From Sthenelais limicola (lineage: Eukaryota; Annelida; Polychaeta; Phyllodocida; Sigalionidae), in the NCBI GenBank assembly GCA_942159475.1, contig OW804096.1, positions 11,519,871-11,583,870 on the forward strand: a DNA stretch of 64,000 nucleotides, in the 5' to 3' direction. A program made the position numbers and the translations under genes. Of this stretch, positions 44,176 to 56,273 are shown one piece after another. Below the pieces are notes generated by a model, which searched no databases, had not been told where the DNA came from, and was given only the letters and a program-made list of their open reading frames with translations. Each line of letters begins with the position of its first letter. Position 1 is the stretch's first letter.

Positions 44176-44310
44176 ATATTTCTATCACTAAGTATACTAA
44201 ACTGTCAAAAAAATGAAAACCCTCCTAAAAAGAGTTCTTGTGATACAGACATATTATTTCTGCGACTTAGAACTCATTTTTCTGGGTTACATTTCATGTA
44301 TGTATAACAA

Positions 44311-46328
44311 GCAATGTTAACTATTTCGTCACCTTTTGCTGCGTTTTTTGAAAATTCGATTAAAGTGGAATTAAGATAACCGCGTGGCTCTATTTCATCA
44401 TACTAAACTTAAGGAATTCTTGATAAAATTGAAAATCTTAAGAATAACACCGCCTAGATAGGTATATCAAGAGGCTAATAAATAATACTATCGACCCCTT
44501 TTATCCCAATTAAATTGCTAATGTGAACATCTAACTGCAAAATCGAATATGACAATTTCGAAACAAAAGCATTGGAGTTATTAAATTAAAGTGAGAAAGA
44601 ATTGATGTTACCATCCGTCAAACATTAAAGATGTCTCATTTTGGTTCCATTCTTTCCCAACCCATCTAAAAGTCATTTGACCGCAATGTTGGAGTCTTTC
44701 ATCCGGTCATTCTGACTACAGGGCTTCAAATTCTGGTATTAACATAAAATAGCAGCAGAATATTGATAGATTCGGTCCTATAAGTCATAACAATTATGAG
44801 TAAATTTGGCTAGATGTTATTTTGGTAGTTGGGTAAAAATTTGAGAGTAAAATTTGACATAGATATCTACATTCATAATATGCGTGTTTCAAAGTGAATA
44901 TTGTTCTAGAACCATAATACATCTAAATGGAAGACCTATACCCTTGGGTAGAAGTATAGTCCCGTTTTTATGTATCTATGATGGAAATGAAATATTATGG
45001 TATTAATTGTCCTAAACTACATGACGTTAAAATGCCACAGGATATTTTTACGATAAGTCAACAAAAAAAACATGTGTTTTTTCTTATCAGAATATTATAC
45101 AGCTCGGATGAAATTCAAGCGAAGCAATTTACCTTCATGATGATCCACGACCATGTCCTGTTCTGAGTTGGAGTATAATATTATATAGATGTATAGCTTT
45201 ATAGACTTACACACATGTTGAAACACAAAAGGGGCTATTATCGATTTCTCCTGAGTGGTATATATATGCTATGATTATATGGGGCCAAGAACATGCGAGG
45301 CATATGTGACCAACTCATTGAATAAACTCCGATAGAAACACTTGTCAACTTTTTTATTTATTTGGCCATTAACAAAATTGAAGTTATATGTACACTGTTA
45401 TTCGAATGCTATAATAATGTATGAGAATAATCATTTCGTATATCATAAAAACAAAGTACAGTAAACAATACAAATTCAATATCATAAACAGATTATGGGT
45501 AAGCATCGCTAAGGCCCACGGTCAGGCTTGCTATACTACATGTAGAGATATATGCCGGACCCCATATTAATCACTGGGCTTGTCTACTCGAATTAACACA
45601 TGGGAATCCCGCATAGGGATTGGTTAATAAGGGTCATTTGATATAGTAATTAATATCTACAGTGTCCTTAAAAAGAAAGTATATAATGTTCTCATTCTAG
45701 TTTTAAATGAGGAGTCTGATCTTATTGTAATAATGGAGATAAATTATGGCAAATTACTACTGGTCAAGATTAGTTGTGACAAGCTACTTAAGTGATGAGA
45801 TATGGAGAGATACATAATTATATAATACATGGTTTACCAATATCCTGTGCCTTAGAGCATGGATAATTTATAATTGTTCTATACTTCCAGATAAAAAAAT
45901 GTAAGCGGTTTATATTCATAAATTTATATTCATTATGTGAGTATATAGTGAAGCCTAAGGTTATAACACAAAAAATAAAACCGAAATAAAAGTTGTTTTA
46001 GCATTGTAGAGGCCAAGACGGCAGGTTAAGGAAATAATGCGGATTTGCAAAAAAAAAAAAAAAAAAAAAAAAAATATCAGGTCCCTTCCCCCCTCTGCAA
46101 AGGGAGTGGAGTAATGTATAACAGGTATATTTATCCTCGATGTAACACAAATGAAGAAAACTGTCTACATGTGAAAGAAATAAATGGATGTTGCAAAAAT
46201 AAAAAAAGAACATAGAAAAGTAAACTTAAATACACTTGTTCCATATTTAAAGGTTCATATTTAATAAATGATGCCTTATGATTTTAAATGATGTCTTAAC
46301 ATTGTACAAAGATAACGTTGCAGTTCTG
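44311..46328. other. Intergenic, no feature recognised
   Basis: AT-rich sequence with one A-run (46050-46073). Short open frames lack similarity to anything I know. Confidence 0.6.
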
Positions 46329-46565
46329 TATGTGATGTGTGACAGGAAAATGAGTCATTTAGGAGTGTTTAGCGCTGTTAATAGTATGTAATGAGATACG
46401 ACTTTTTGGGTTGAAATAAGATCGAATCTGAGAGTATTACATATTAAATAGAGGGGATCAGGGATGCGTTTGTTGAATCTGCTTGATCTCATCTTTTCAA
46501 ATGTGATGATATCTCAAAATACATTTCTTTTGCGCCTGATGACTTATTTTTATGTGACACATAAT
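46329..46565. mobile_element. MITE-B copy, short
   Basis: TATGTGATGTGTGACAGG with AAAATGAGTCATT at the left; TTTTGCGCCTGATGACTTAT and TGTGACACATA at the right. Confidence 0.55.
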
Positions 46566-46571
46566 ATTATA

Positions 46572-46808
46572 TGGGTCAGATTTTCAGAAAATGTACAATT
46601 GGCAGCTCTACACATTTAGTAAATTCTGCTAAACCAAGCTGCAATTTGGTCAATACTAGTTAAATTCGACTATATTTGGCATTGTATTGATTCTAGCAAT
46701 CTGTTTGGTTAGGTTGAACTGTATTTTGAACTTTATTTTCGTCTGAAATTTGGGTTATTTGAGAAGATTGACGAAGTAGAATTGTACATTTTCTGAAGAT
46801 CTGACCCA
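46572..46808 (-). mobile_element. MITE-A copy
   Basis: Full 237 bp, TGGGTCAGATTTTCAG to TTCTGAAGATCTGACCCA, flanked by TATA. It directly follows the MITE-B copy. Confidence 0.85.
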
Positions 46809-47302
46809 TATAGCTAATGTCAGCTGGTGAAACTAAAAGAGATTTTGGCTTTGTACCATCATATTTACGAGTTAAACCACTAAAAACGCCATACCCTCTG
46901 CATTCGTGCCCCCCCCCCCGTATAATAAAATGATTGAATGTAAAATGATAGAGAAGAAATAAATGAATACCTGAGGCGACATTTGGGCGACGACATTTGT
47001 TAAATATTTTATTTGTTGAATAAAGGAATGTAAAAAGTGATAAAGATGTATGAAATAATTTTTGAGAGAATATATGATGGAGGGAAATTATATAAAGCGC
47101 TAAGGGAAAATTATTAGTTATATAATATATTGAGACTTTTAAATAATTTGTACTTCCTACCGGAGGGAGGTGATTGTAGTTGGGTGGGAGGGAGGGATTT
47201 TTAAACACAAGTTGAGTTTGTGAATGCTTAGAGCAGAAGGAAGAGAGGGTCCCCCTCCGGTAGAGGTCTAGTATACCGGTAGGAAGGCAGGGGGCAGCAC
47301 CA

Positions 47303-47545
47303 ATGCCTAGGAATCCTATGATGCCTGCAAAATGGATGATGAAGGTAAGGGTAGAAGAAGCCCCTGTGTGCAATGGACTGATCGATATGTATGTAAGTGA
47401 AAAAATGCTAAACCTAAACTGTCCGTCTAAGGTTATATACCTGCTATTAATTCGTAATAGAAAACCGAAATGGAAGAAGTTAAAAAAATGGAGAGAAATT
47501 CTAGGCTTATCAGAGCCCCAATATGAGGCAATCCTATGGAAAAAG
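47303..47545 (+). other. Unassigned coding-like stretch with donor sites
   Basis: An open frame ends at a strong donor (GAAAAAG|GTATGT at 47545) just before a MITE-A copy; another donor-like ATGAAG|GTAAGG is at 47343. The product includes RKPKWKKLKKWREILGLSEP. On the minus strand TTTTGCAG near 47324 is acceptor-like and opens GIIGFLGIGAAPCLPTG. Neither reading is recognised, and only one strand at most can be real. Confidence 0.2.
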
Positions 47546-47562
47546 GTATGTGCTCTACTATA

Positions 47563-47799
47563 TGGGTCAGATTTTCAGAAAATGTACAATTAGCAGCTGT
47601 ATATATTTAGCAAGTTCTGCTAAATTAGCCTGAAATCTGGTCAACACTAGGAAAATTCAAGTATATTTGGCATAGCAGTGATTCTAGCGATCTTTTTAGT
47701 TAGGTTGAACTGTATTTTGAACTTTATTTTCGCCTTAAATTTGGATTATGTGAGAGGATTGGTGAAGGCGAATTGTACATTTTCTGGTGATTTCACCCA
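47563..47799 (-). mobile_element. MITE-A copy, last in the window
   Basis: TGGGTCAGATTTTCAG to TTCTGGTGATTTCACCCA with TATA flanks. No further copy is found in the remaining 16 kb. Confidence 0.85.
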
Positions 47800-47829
47800 T
47801 ATACCGTATAGATGTATATCTGAGACCCG

Positions 47830-48240
47830 TCCAGGAAGCGTGCAGGCCTAGAAGTTCTGCATTCGCATATTAGAGAAATAGATTGCAGATGCAAGATATA
47901 TTTTTATGATTAATTTGAATAATTAAATCGCCTGCAGTGAACACAGGGACCTTCAAAATGTATTTCCCCATTCTCCTCAATCACCATGAGGAGAATGGGG
48001 GACTAATAAAGTAAACCTGAAATGTGTTGCATCAACGGCTATGCCCAGTGTTTATATGCATAGTCTCTACAGTCCCCTATGGTCAAGTGGTTAGCATCTA
48101 AATTAGTTTTTTTCTTTTTTTTCTTTAATTCTTTAACAAATCAAAGGGGAATTGCGTCAATAAATATATGTGTGAGTTTAAAAGAAAACCGAGCGCCAGA
48201 TGTGAAGATATTACTGAAATTAAAAAATAAAACATTTCTT
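47830..48240 (-). repeat. Inverted duplicate of 39360-39580 plus SINE-like head
   Basis: 47830-48025 is the reverse of 39360-39580, including the CCCCATTCTCCTCA hairpin. It is followed by an A-box-like TATGGTCAAGTGGTTAGCATC (48078-48098) and a body like 39090-39240. Confidence 0.7.
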
Positions 48241-49707
48241 TGTTTGTTAATAAATTTGCTTTAAAACGAGTCCAGTTGTAAGACTCTGTGATCATTTTTA
48301 AATGAATGACAAACAAAACATGACAGGGGACTTGATGCGGCCGACGAAAATAATTCATTATCATTTTATTGTTCTATATTCCATGATCAAGATCTTCTTT
48401 GTTTACTATCTGTCTGTACATCTGTAAATAACTACTGTGATTTGATTAATATACTGGTATAAATACATAGTCTCGTCGACTTACCTATGAAAAGTAGTAT
48501 TTCGTACCCATGTGCCAATTAACTACATGCAGAATTTATTCATATATCTTGTACTTTGTGTTCAGAAATCACTGACACCCTCTCACACCTCTCTATTCTA
48601 ATATTGTGATGTATTTAACTACACTGGAACATATCATCCTTTTCATTCATCTCATTATTATCTCTCTCATTTTTTCGTAATGTATTATAATCATGTAATA
48701 ATAACGTAGACTGGTTGTAATATTGATCATGCCCTCTCTCAATATATGTTAATAATATATTTTGTAATCTCAGGGCACAACGAAAATTCATCCACGGATG
48801 AGCGTGCTATTATTCTGTAACAATTTCCTGATTAAATAAATTTGTACAAAAAAAATATTTATGTTAACTTGGACAATTACTAATAAAGTAACTCTATCCG
48901 ATAACCTTAAAAACACAAGGTTATATTCAATGTAATGTCTTAAGATTTAGTACGCCTATTCATATGACTATGGGGAATAACTCCTCCAAAAATAGGAACA
49001 TTCCAACAAAGAGATCTTGTGAATTAATTACTTTGAAAAATATTGATATATAATAATGATATAAAATACATTTTATATCGGTTCGAACGACTTGATGCGG
49101 CCGACGGAAATAATTCTTAACAAAGGAACTAACCATACAATTGTAAATCTGAAAGCAGGGCTGTCTTCCTGACATCCAAAGGGTTCTGGGATAATTTTTA
49201 TATTTAGATCGGAATTATTTAGAGGGACCTTCTTAGATCGAACCCAAGCATGGGCAAGTTTTTTTTCTCTGCTTTGGCATCAGTGGTTCTGCACTAATGC
49301 ACTAATGGTTGCCCCAGCTTGTCTGGGACTGGCGGCGGCGGCCAGATTAGGAAATATTTCTCCTAATCCTTTAGCTTTATCAGTAGCAGAACTACGGAGA
49401 TTCAAATTACGCCAGATTTGGCTTAGGCCAAAAGTGAAGGGAAATTTCCAATATAATCGCGTTATTAAAAGAGGTCCGCATTTAGAGTGTGACCATTGTT
49501 TGTGTATGAGTGCAGAAAATTGTAAGAATGTTTCTACTGATACCATAGATAATATCTATAGATTTTACACTGATATACAGATAAGATAAGATACAGATAT
49601 GGTAACGGTTAGAAGAGCTGGGACTCTCACAGGGACCTGTCGACTTGTTTGTTAACATATTGTATAATTTTGGGCTAATAACAAATTATTCTATTCTATA
49701 TAGGACA
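48241..49707. other. Intergenic, upstream of METTL27 copy 2
   Basis: The phrase CTTGATGCGGCCGACG is repeated (48330, 49090). 49577-49700 resembles a LINE 3' end (GATAAGATAAGATAC, CTGTCGACTTGTTTG). A GC-richer open stretch at 49305-49560 (CTTGTCTGGGACTGGCGG) is not recognised. Confidence 0.5.
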
Positions 49708-49875
49708 TATTATATCCAGGGGCTAGAATTCTATGGGACTGTGGGCCTTAGATGAACTGTACTGTATATCCACCCACTGACCCACTTTGTCTAGCAGATA
49801 TGTAACTTATAGTATGGTACACCTACTTTTCATCATAACGTTTAGGTGACACCACTGAGATTTTCGGGAGGGATT

Positions 49876-52704
49876 ATGGAGCCAAGTACAAACCTCCCAA
49901 CTCTAAGGGAAAATGCTCATGAAAATGTAAGACTATTGCACACCACGAAAGACCAGAATGAAACCATGCAATTCTATGAGAAATGGAGTAACGATGATAT
50001 TTATGATCAGGTGAGATATTGCTTTATTTTATCATGGTATCATTTGATAACTCTTTAAAACCACCTCAGCCTGGTCCTCCAAGAATTTCTTCTTGTGAAA
50101 TAATTGTTGCAATATGAATTAGTGGCAGAGGCTCCTGGCATTTAATAGATGCATGTACTCCTGAATATTAGGGGGAGTTTCTGCCATTTTACTTATAGCA
50201 ACACTGGCCTGGAACAATTGCAGGGCATACAGCTCAATTATGGTTTATAAGTGGGAATTCACATTTTAATACTGGTTTCTGGGCAATGATATTGTCAGAA
50301 TCAACCAAGTAATTTCTTCCAGCTCTCCCAAAGCCCTACCCTGGCCGCCTCCATATTGGTAGCTGGACGGGGTGCGACTCAGTTGTGGCAACCAAAGATG
50401 CAGCAGGTACCAATCAAAGCCTGCAGGTGTTGCCCTAGTCTCTCTATTTCAGAGAAAGGATGCTTGCTCAAAACGGCACCCAAACACCTTTTTACCGTTA
50501 ACTCATATATTTGCTCATTTCCATTGCCACAGAACGCCCTCTCAACATCTCTAGGTCAATGTTTTAGTAGTAACATTGGTATGTCATGGTCTACTGATCC
50601 ACTGGACTCTTGACCTCAATTTTCATAAGTATACACCTAAATGTTTAGCTATGTTTTTCTGTTGAAATAGATGGAAAGAGCTCCCTGATGTCTTTCTGCT
50701 GCCACTAATTGTTGTTATACATCCATATGCTTTATAGATTTGCATTTCAAAGGCATGAGAGGTCAGGGACTATAAAGATTTAGCTTAGACTAAAATATAT
50801 ACTGTCTGTGTGCATTCACCTCCATTGAAACAGAAGTTTACCTGCCCCAGGTCTTGTCATTTATGCATAGCACCCTGGTAAGATGTCAGCTTACACTGTC
50901 CAAATAATAGACAGAGCCTTCTCTATTAAATGCCGCCTTACAACCACACAAATTATTGGATTATTCATTATAGTGTGCAGAACATAACATCTTAGTTTTC
51001 CTCAATGTCTGAAAAGAATATATACTCAGTCCAGTGTACCCCTTTAACCAATAATAAAAATTGGTGATCCAAGGTGATTGTAACATTATTATTTTGTAGC
51101 AACTGAGGGGGAGTTACACTGGTCCTACCCTTTGTGCTAAGAATGTTGCTTCCTTCATTGGTGAAAAGACAGATGTATCAATATTAGATGTAGCAGCTGG
51201 AACAGGACTAGTGGCTGAAGAGGTAGGTCTAAAATATCTAATTGTAGTAAATTGAATTGACAATGAATTTTCTATGTGAATTAATTAAAGATACAACTAA
51301 TGCCACACAGAATTTACTTTTCTGTCACTATTTCTTTTTTACATCTTGATATAATTAAATAACTGATATAATAAAATTATCCAAAATGTTATAATACTGT
51401 TGCTATATTCCATGTTTACTTCTGTTATCTACAAACTTATTTGTTTTAGCTCCATAAGTTCAACTTTAAAAACATTGATGCTCTCGACCCTTCCCTGGAT
51501 ATGTTGAAAAAAGCTGAAGAAAAAGGACTTTATCGAAAATACTTCAACATATTTTTTACAGACAATGTTGATGTCATCGAATTTGGTAAACAGCAATAAA
51601 TGAATTCTATTTCAGTATTTAAATTGAGATTAATATTCTGCATCCTTTCGAAAACTATTTAAAATGTCCCAACACATTGAAGTTGGCTGGCATGTCTGTT
51701 AAAATCGCATATTATAAAATTTGATATAAAGATAATAGGTCACCTCCCCATCTTTAAAACTCTATATATGGTAATATCTTACAGATACGTATGATGTTGT
51801 TGTATCAAGTGGAGGATTCGGCCATTTTCATATGTCAAACTCAGTTGTCTCTGAGATGATAAGAATAACTAAACCAGGTAGAGTATTGAACTTGAAAAGA
51901 ATCTTTCTTCCTCCCGGTCCAGATCATCATTATTCCATCGATTTCAGGTGTATACCAAATTCCTATATCACTAACATTTAACAACTCAATAAACTTGGTT
52001 GTTAGTAATGTTCAAGTTTGATCAAAATATCAACATAAATGAAAGAAAATATATAATGTGGAGTTCATATATGAATATTTTACCATATGTGATGTGTTTC
52101 TCATTTTTAATGTATGTACCGTTTGAGGTCGTATGAATGCATTTACCAAATTTCAAGCCTGTGTCTTAAATATATGCTTGCATTTCTAAGGTCACCTTAT
52201 AGAGTTTATTTATCTACTTTACTAGTAATTATGCTCCCAAAAATATTGCAAAGTTTTTTTTCAAAAGTAAAATTACCAAATTTGAAATATAGAAAATTAC
52301 ATATTATATGTCCTTATGTTACTATAATTGGAATCGGCTTGATCTTGTTGTTTCACATATGATGATATCTCAAAATCCATTTTTTGCGAATTGTGACTCA
52401 TTTTCCTAAAACAGATCACATATTATATGCATGAAACCCTTCCCTAGAGTAATAGGCAGGAAAAGGCAGTCCCCATGTGCTGCCACATACACACATACAC
52501 ACACATATCATTCTGGAGGATCATTTACCATTTGTTCTTGCAGGTGGGTTGATTGTGATTGCTTCATCTGCTGTGGATGACCTGCCAGAACATGTTAAAC
52601 AATTAGAAGCAGAGGGAAAATGGGAATGTCTCGTGCTGCAAGGCATTCCTAATTACTATTATGACAGGGCCGGGCGCTTGTATGTATGCAAGATTCAAAG
52701 TTGA
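49876..52704 (+). CDS. METTL27: METTL27-like methyltransferase, copy 2
   Basis: Exons 49876-50010, 51100-51222, 51450-51585, 51785-51877, 52544-52704 have the same lengths and phases as copy 1 and give 215 aa with no break. The SAM-binding motif ILDVAAGTG and D99 are unchanged. Differences seen include E3P region changes (EPSTN for EASKN), S131F before the exon 3/4 junction, A133T, R145H, R171S, C201Y and P214Q near the C-terminus. With the frame intact and changes mostly outside the cofactor site, both copies look functional. Which is ancestral cannot be told here. Confidence 0.88.
50205..51045. mobile_element. Insertion specific to intron 1 of METTL27 copy 2
   Basis: About 840 bp absent from copy 1, between ATTTTACTTATAG and ACCAATAAT. 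No TIR, poly(A) or known domain was recognised. Confidence 0.5.
52084..52424. mobile_element. MITE-B copy, internally deleted, METTL27 copy 2 intron 4
   Basis: Shared by descent with 36299-36716; the left TIR is cut short (GATGTGTTTCTCATTTTTAA). Confidence 0.7.
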
Positions 52705-52708
52705 ATGT

Positions 52709-52790
52709 TCATTTCAATTCAAGAATTCTTTATTGCAGTAGATTTTTTCACAATAAGGTGATTAAAAGTCTTTTTTTACTATATTAGCAT
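52709..52790 (+). mobile_element. Short AATTC-tail insert in METTL27 copy 2 3' UTR
   Basis: CATTTCAATTCAAGAATTC and TTTATTGCAG lie between the stop codon and the shared GTAAAGTGATTAATTTGTG; copy 1 lacks them. The same AATTC-type tail occurs near 17370 and 22290. Confidence 0.55.
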
Positions 52791-52824
52791 GCCTGGTAAA
52801 GTGATTAATTTGTGTTTCAAGTTC

Positions 52825-52830
52825 AATAAA
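52825..52830 (+). terminator. Polyadenylation signal, METTL27 copy 2
   Basis: AATAAA in GTTCAATAAAGAAATCGAG, at the equivalent place to copy 1 but moved 68 bp downstream by the insert. Confidence 0.7.
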
Positions 52831-53502
52831 GAAATCGAGAAGTGGAATATTTTTTATATTTTACAAGTTTAAGACCATCATGAAAACTATTAATTGAATA
52901 CATTCATAAATTAATGGCCCAAAAATATTTTGTACTTTTGTACAAGGAAAACTATTAGTATTACTTTGTAAGTCACCAAGTGTATGCTGTGAAATGGGCG
53001 GGTCAGGGGAAAATTAGCAGTAAGAAACTGAGAATCGTAGAAACCTTTAAGGCCATTTAAAAGACTCCAATGGGATTCAAGGCCCACATGATGATTTTCC
53101 AGCCCTTCAACTACTTTAAGCACTAAGTTCTCAGAGGTTGAGCCTGGTTCACCGCTCAACAGCATTCAGATGAATGATGGAACTCGAGAGTGTTGAGGGG
53201 GCATAGCAACAGAATTCCAAGATCAACAGAAAATGTATGATATTATTAGGAAAGGTCAAACAAAAACCATTTGCCGACATTGTTAACTGGTTCACAATTA
53301 CCTTGATAAATCTGGCCTGCACTGACACAATCTCGGTGATAATGTGATTGATTCCAAGATTTTAATGACGGAAATTGAGTTTAAAACAAAAGCCTTCAGA
53401 CTATTTAGCCAAAAGATGAAAATGAGTCAAGATAACGCTTTGAAAAAATGGGAACAGATAGATGACCAATGTCAAAAGGTTTAACACCACCTGAGTAGAC
53501 AG

Positions 53503-54411
53503 TGTTAACTCATCATTATTACTAACCATATGTTATGTTGTTATACCTCGTTGTGTCCTACCAATAATTTTCATTTTTATATAGCTAGCTCCTTCCTCTA
53601 TGAAGGCTATACTAGCCCTGCACTTTGATCGGTCGTGGCGCACCTGCCAATTACCGTGAAGTATATAACAGGTATATAACAGGTGCTTCATGCACCCTCA
53701 CTTATGTTAATGTCCGTAGAGCGGGGACATTACAATAAGGGATTACTTCTATTAGTCTTAGGGAGTTACTCTTGTCTTTAGGAGCTCGTCAGGTATATAT
53801 AAATATGGATATATTCATATAGAGTGATATCTCTAATGGGAACTAGGCTTGGCTTGTAACTTCAGTAGAGAAGGAATAAGGCTTGAAGTACTGAATGGCT
53901 TCTTTATTAATCCACAATTCACATGTTAATATTTCAATATACAGAAAACATTAGAACATGGCTTTCTCAGGGCTCCAGGGCTTCCAGTCAGTCAGCATGA
54001 TGTCTTCAGTGTATAGCAGTGGATGGTAGGTCTTCAGCTCTTCAGGAAAGGTCTGCTCTATACAGTGACTGGGAGCCCTTATATACTCTAAACATTGCAA
54101 CAGACTTGGGGTACATTTCATCATCTTTTCAAGGCCCCCTGCAATGTAGAGTGGGTATTTCATCAGCTTCTCATGGCATTGAGTAAGCCGAGTACATTGC
54201 ATCACCTCTGGTGCCAATGGCGGAGCTTGTGTGAGTCACTCATGATACATACTAACTCACAGGGAGGAGCTGCTCTTAGCAATACCTAAGGTGTATTTCA
54301 TCATACTGGTCATTGCAACCTATAGATCGTACTACCATGTTCATACAATACATATAAATAGAACAGATACATAGACTCAAATATTATTAAAAATAAATTG
54401 GGACATTGACA
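53503..54411 (-). mobile_element. Possible solo or 3' LTR
   Basis: On the minus strand a purine tract (CGGGGAGGA) is followed by TGTCAATGTCCC, and the block could end at TTAACA near 53503, giving TG...CA ends about 909 bp apart. AATAAA occurs inside on the same strand (near 53905). No second LTR and no matching 5-bp target duplication is visible, so the call is tentative. Confidence 0.3.
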
Positions 54412-55399
54412 TCCTCCCCGACAAAGAAGAATGGCTGTCCCAGCCATAACATGAAAACACATCTATAAAAGTACATAAATATCTTCACAAATAAATAATT
54501 GCGAACAAAACAATTATCAAAACAAGAACAACCATAAGTCTAAGTCTTTTTAATTCTTCGAGATTATTAACCTTGCCTGCCTCTTAGAGAGGACAGGTGC
54601 TGCCACCTAGCGGAAAAGGCCGGAACTATTGTCTCTCAAAGTTTGTTGAACTATCCGCTAGGGGTGTCAAAACTGGAAGTCGTCCCCTGGGAGTCAACCC
54701 GGTGGAAACCTAGATTGTCTGTTTCATAATCCCTTCTCATAATCTTAAAAATACGTCAGTCTATAAGGTATATTCGACTACAAATAATTTTAACTCAAGG
54801 CACACGCTATATATAATTAACACTGATTATATAGTTCTAGAACTTGTTCATTGGCGACTGTCTTTTGTATCTTCTCGTAGACTTCGTTAGCCTCTCGCCA
54901 TCTTGTTTCTGATTCTCAGATAACAAATTCAGTTCAAAACACACATGGTTAAATATTGTTCACTCTTGGATTAAATACAGCACACATCTAGTTGATAAGC
55001 ATAGTCTACTAATAAATAGTACTGGGAGGCAAATCCGACTGCTGGTTGTGTAGAGCCGTGACAGTTGGAGCCGTGGAAGAATGTCAAAATAAGAAGCTTG
55101 GTCTTCTTGCGTTTTGCCCAGTTTTACTGCGGGCAAGCTGGTATCTAGGGAACTTCTAATGATGCATCCCAATGTGCATAATTCAAAAATCAATTTTCAG
55201 TTCATCTCGAATTTACTATTTTTCCAAAGTTTTCAGGACACTTCAATTGTTGGTTTCAGTTCTCTTGTTCAAATTTCATAACTTCTTCATAATTCGGAAT
55301 TTTGATTTGTCATTGTTATTAACTTTATAGCACTTGCTATCATTTTGTAATGGGAGAGCTGTCCTTCTTGTTTATAAGTCATGAACTTTCTGCACATTC

Positions 55400-55777
55400 T
55401 CATTGCTCTTTGTTACAGTTGGCAGCAAGAGCTACCAACAGCTTGCAGTTCATCTCGGGCTTGAGCATAAAATAAAATAGATAGTGCTTTTCATTGTTGT
55501 CTCTGATGGACATGCCCAGGTAGGTCAAGCACCTTCCAAGGTTCTTGTTAATGGGCATGGCCCCGAATTTGTTAGGGTGCCGAAAATTCTCATATTGTTA
55601 TTTGTAATTTGAGCTTCGATGATCAGCTTCGATGATCCTTTTTGGCTTAGTTTCTTCACTTTTCTTCCTTCCTTCCTTTCTGTCTTTCTTTTCATGTTTC
55701 TTTCGTTTCGTATTTACATCCTTCCGGTCCTGTTGGTCCTCATTGACGATTGTCGCAGGGGTACCTCCCCTCAGGAA
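55400..55777 (-). pseudogene. Coding-like remnant, unknown, one internal stop
   Basis: After an acceptor-like CTTCCCAG, one frame runs for 59 codons (GGTPATIVNEDQQDRKDV, then a Lys-rich KRKKHEKKDRKEGRKK). It meets a TAA at 55598-55600, then continues 65 codons (NKNLGRCLTYLGMSIRDNN, KPEMNCKLLVALAANCNKEQ) to a stop. The composition looks translated. A decayed retroelement or host gene is possible. Confidence 0.25.
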
Positions 55778-56140
55778 CTGGGAAGTACAATTATAGTGGT
55801 GCAGAATATATACGTGACAAACAACACAAATTCAGCAAGTAACACCTCTGAAACATGCCAAGTCTGTGTCACAATTATCAGTTCAATACAATGGTCACTA
55901 AATATCATTTCCATACTATTGGTATTCATTTTTAACAATTCTGTAGGCAATCCTTTAGGCAATTTGGGATTCTTTATAAATTTAATTTCATGATTTGTCT
56001 AAATGGTTCCTTCATTTCCTTTATTATTTTATTTCTTAACACAAAACATTTTTCCTGTCTAAATTGCTATTTGTATACATCAACATCGATCACCTCATTA
56101 GCCCTTTATTATCCATTTTGCCTTATAGCAAAATTAGGTC

Positions 56141-56273
56141 GTTGCCTAGCAACGCCCGTGATTCAAATAAACATGGGTCTGTGAGTCTGTCAACCAATCA
56201 GGTCACTGCTTTGAGTGCAAACAAGCACTTGATGGTCAGTTAACACCCCAGCAACCCAGGTTGTCATGGCAAC
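56141..56273. promoter_or_regulatory. Two RFX X-box motifs
   Basis: GTTGCCTAGCAAC (56141-56153) and GTTGTCATGGCAAC (56260-56273) fit the X-box consensus GTNRCC-N(0-3)-RGYAAC. No gene start is recognised beside them. Confidence 0.45.

Larger units (their letters stand above)
42161..44310. mobile_element. MITE-B copy split by a LINE
   Basis: The left half (TGATAGGTTGCAGG, AAAATGAGTCATAAGTCG) is at 42161-42300 and the right half (TTCTGCGACTTAGAACTCAT, TTACATTTCATGTATG) at about 44220-44305. The LINE fragment lies between them. Confidence 0.55.
49708..53293 (+). repeat. Segmental duplication, copy 2
   Basis: Matches 34255-38765 across gene, introns and both flanks. It lacks the MITE-A, the intron 1 insert and the LINE fragment of copy 1, but has its own insert at about 50205-51045 and a short AATTC-tail insert in the 3' UTR. 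Confidence 0.85.

Noticed and set aside
46900..47300. Mitochondrial DNA insertion (NUMT)
   Set aside because: Composition suggested it, but no mitochondrial protein motif could be read on either strand.
46693..47373. 226-codon minus-strand frame
   Set aside because: It runs through most of a MITE-A copy and low-complexity sequence; no domain recognised. Only the part near 47324 with an acceptor-like site is mentioned as unassigned.
49305..49589. 94-codon plus frame upstream of METTL27 copy 2
   Set aside because: It ends in sequence also found as repeats (TATAGATTTTACACTGA near 33810) and has no recognisable domain.
53780..53800. Second hammerhead core on the minus strand (CTGACGAG near 53785)
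   Set aside because: No stem II followed by GAAA; the downstream sequence does not fit a ribozyme.
55619..55993. 124-codon plus-strand frame with hydrophobic stretches
   Set aside because: Its start is a simple pyrimidine tract giving Phe/Leu/Ser runs, and the opposite strand looks more coding-like.
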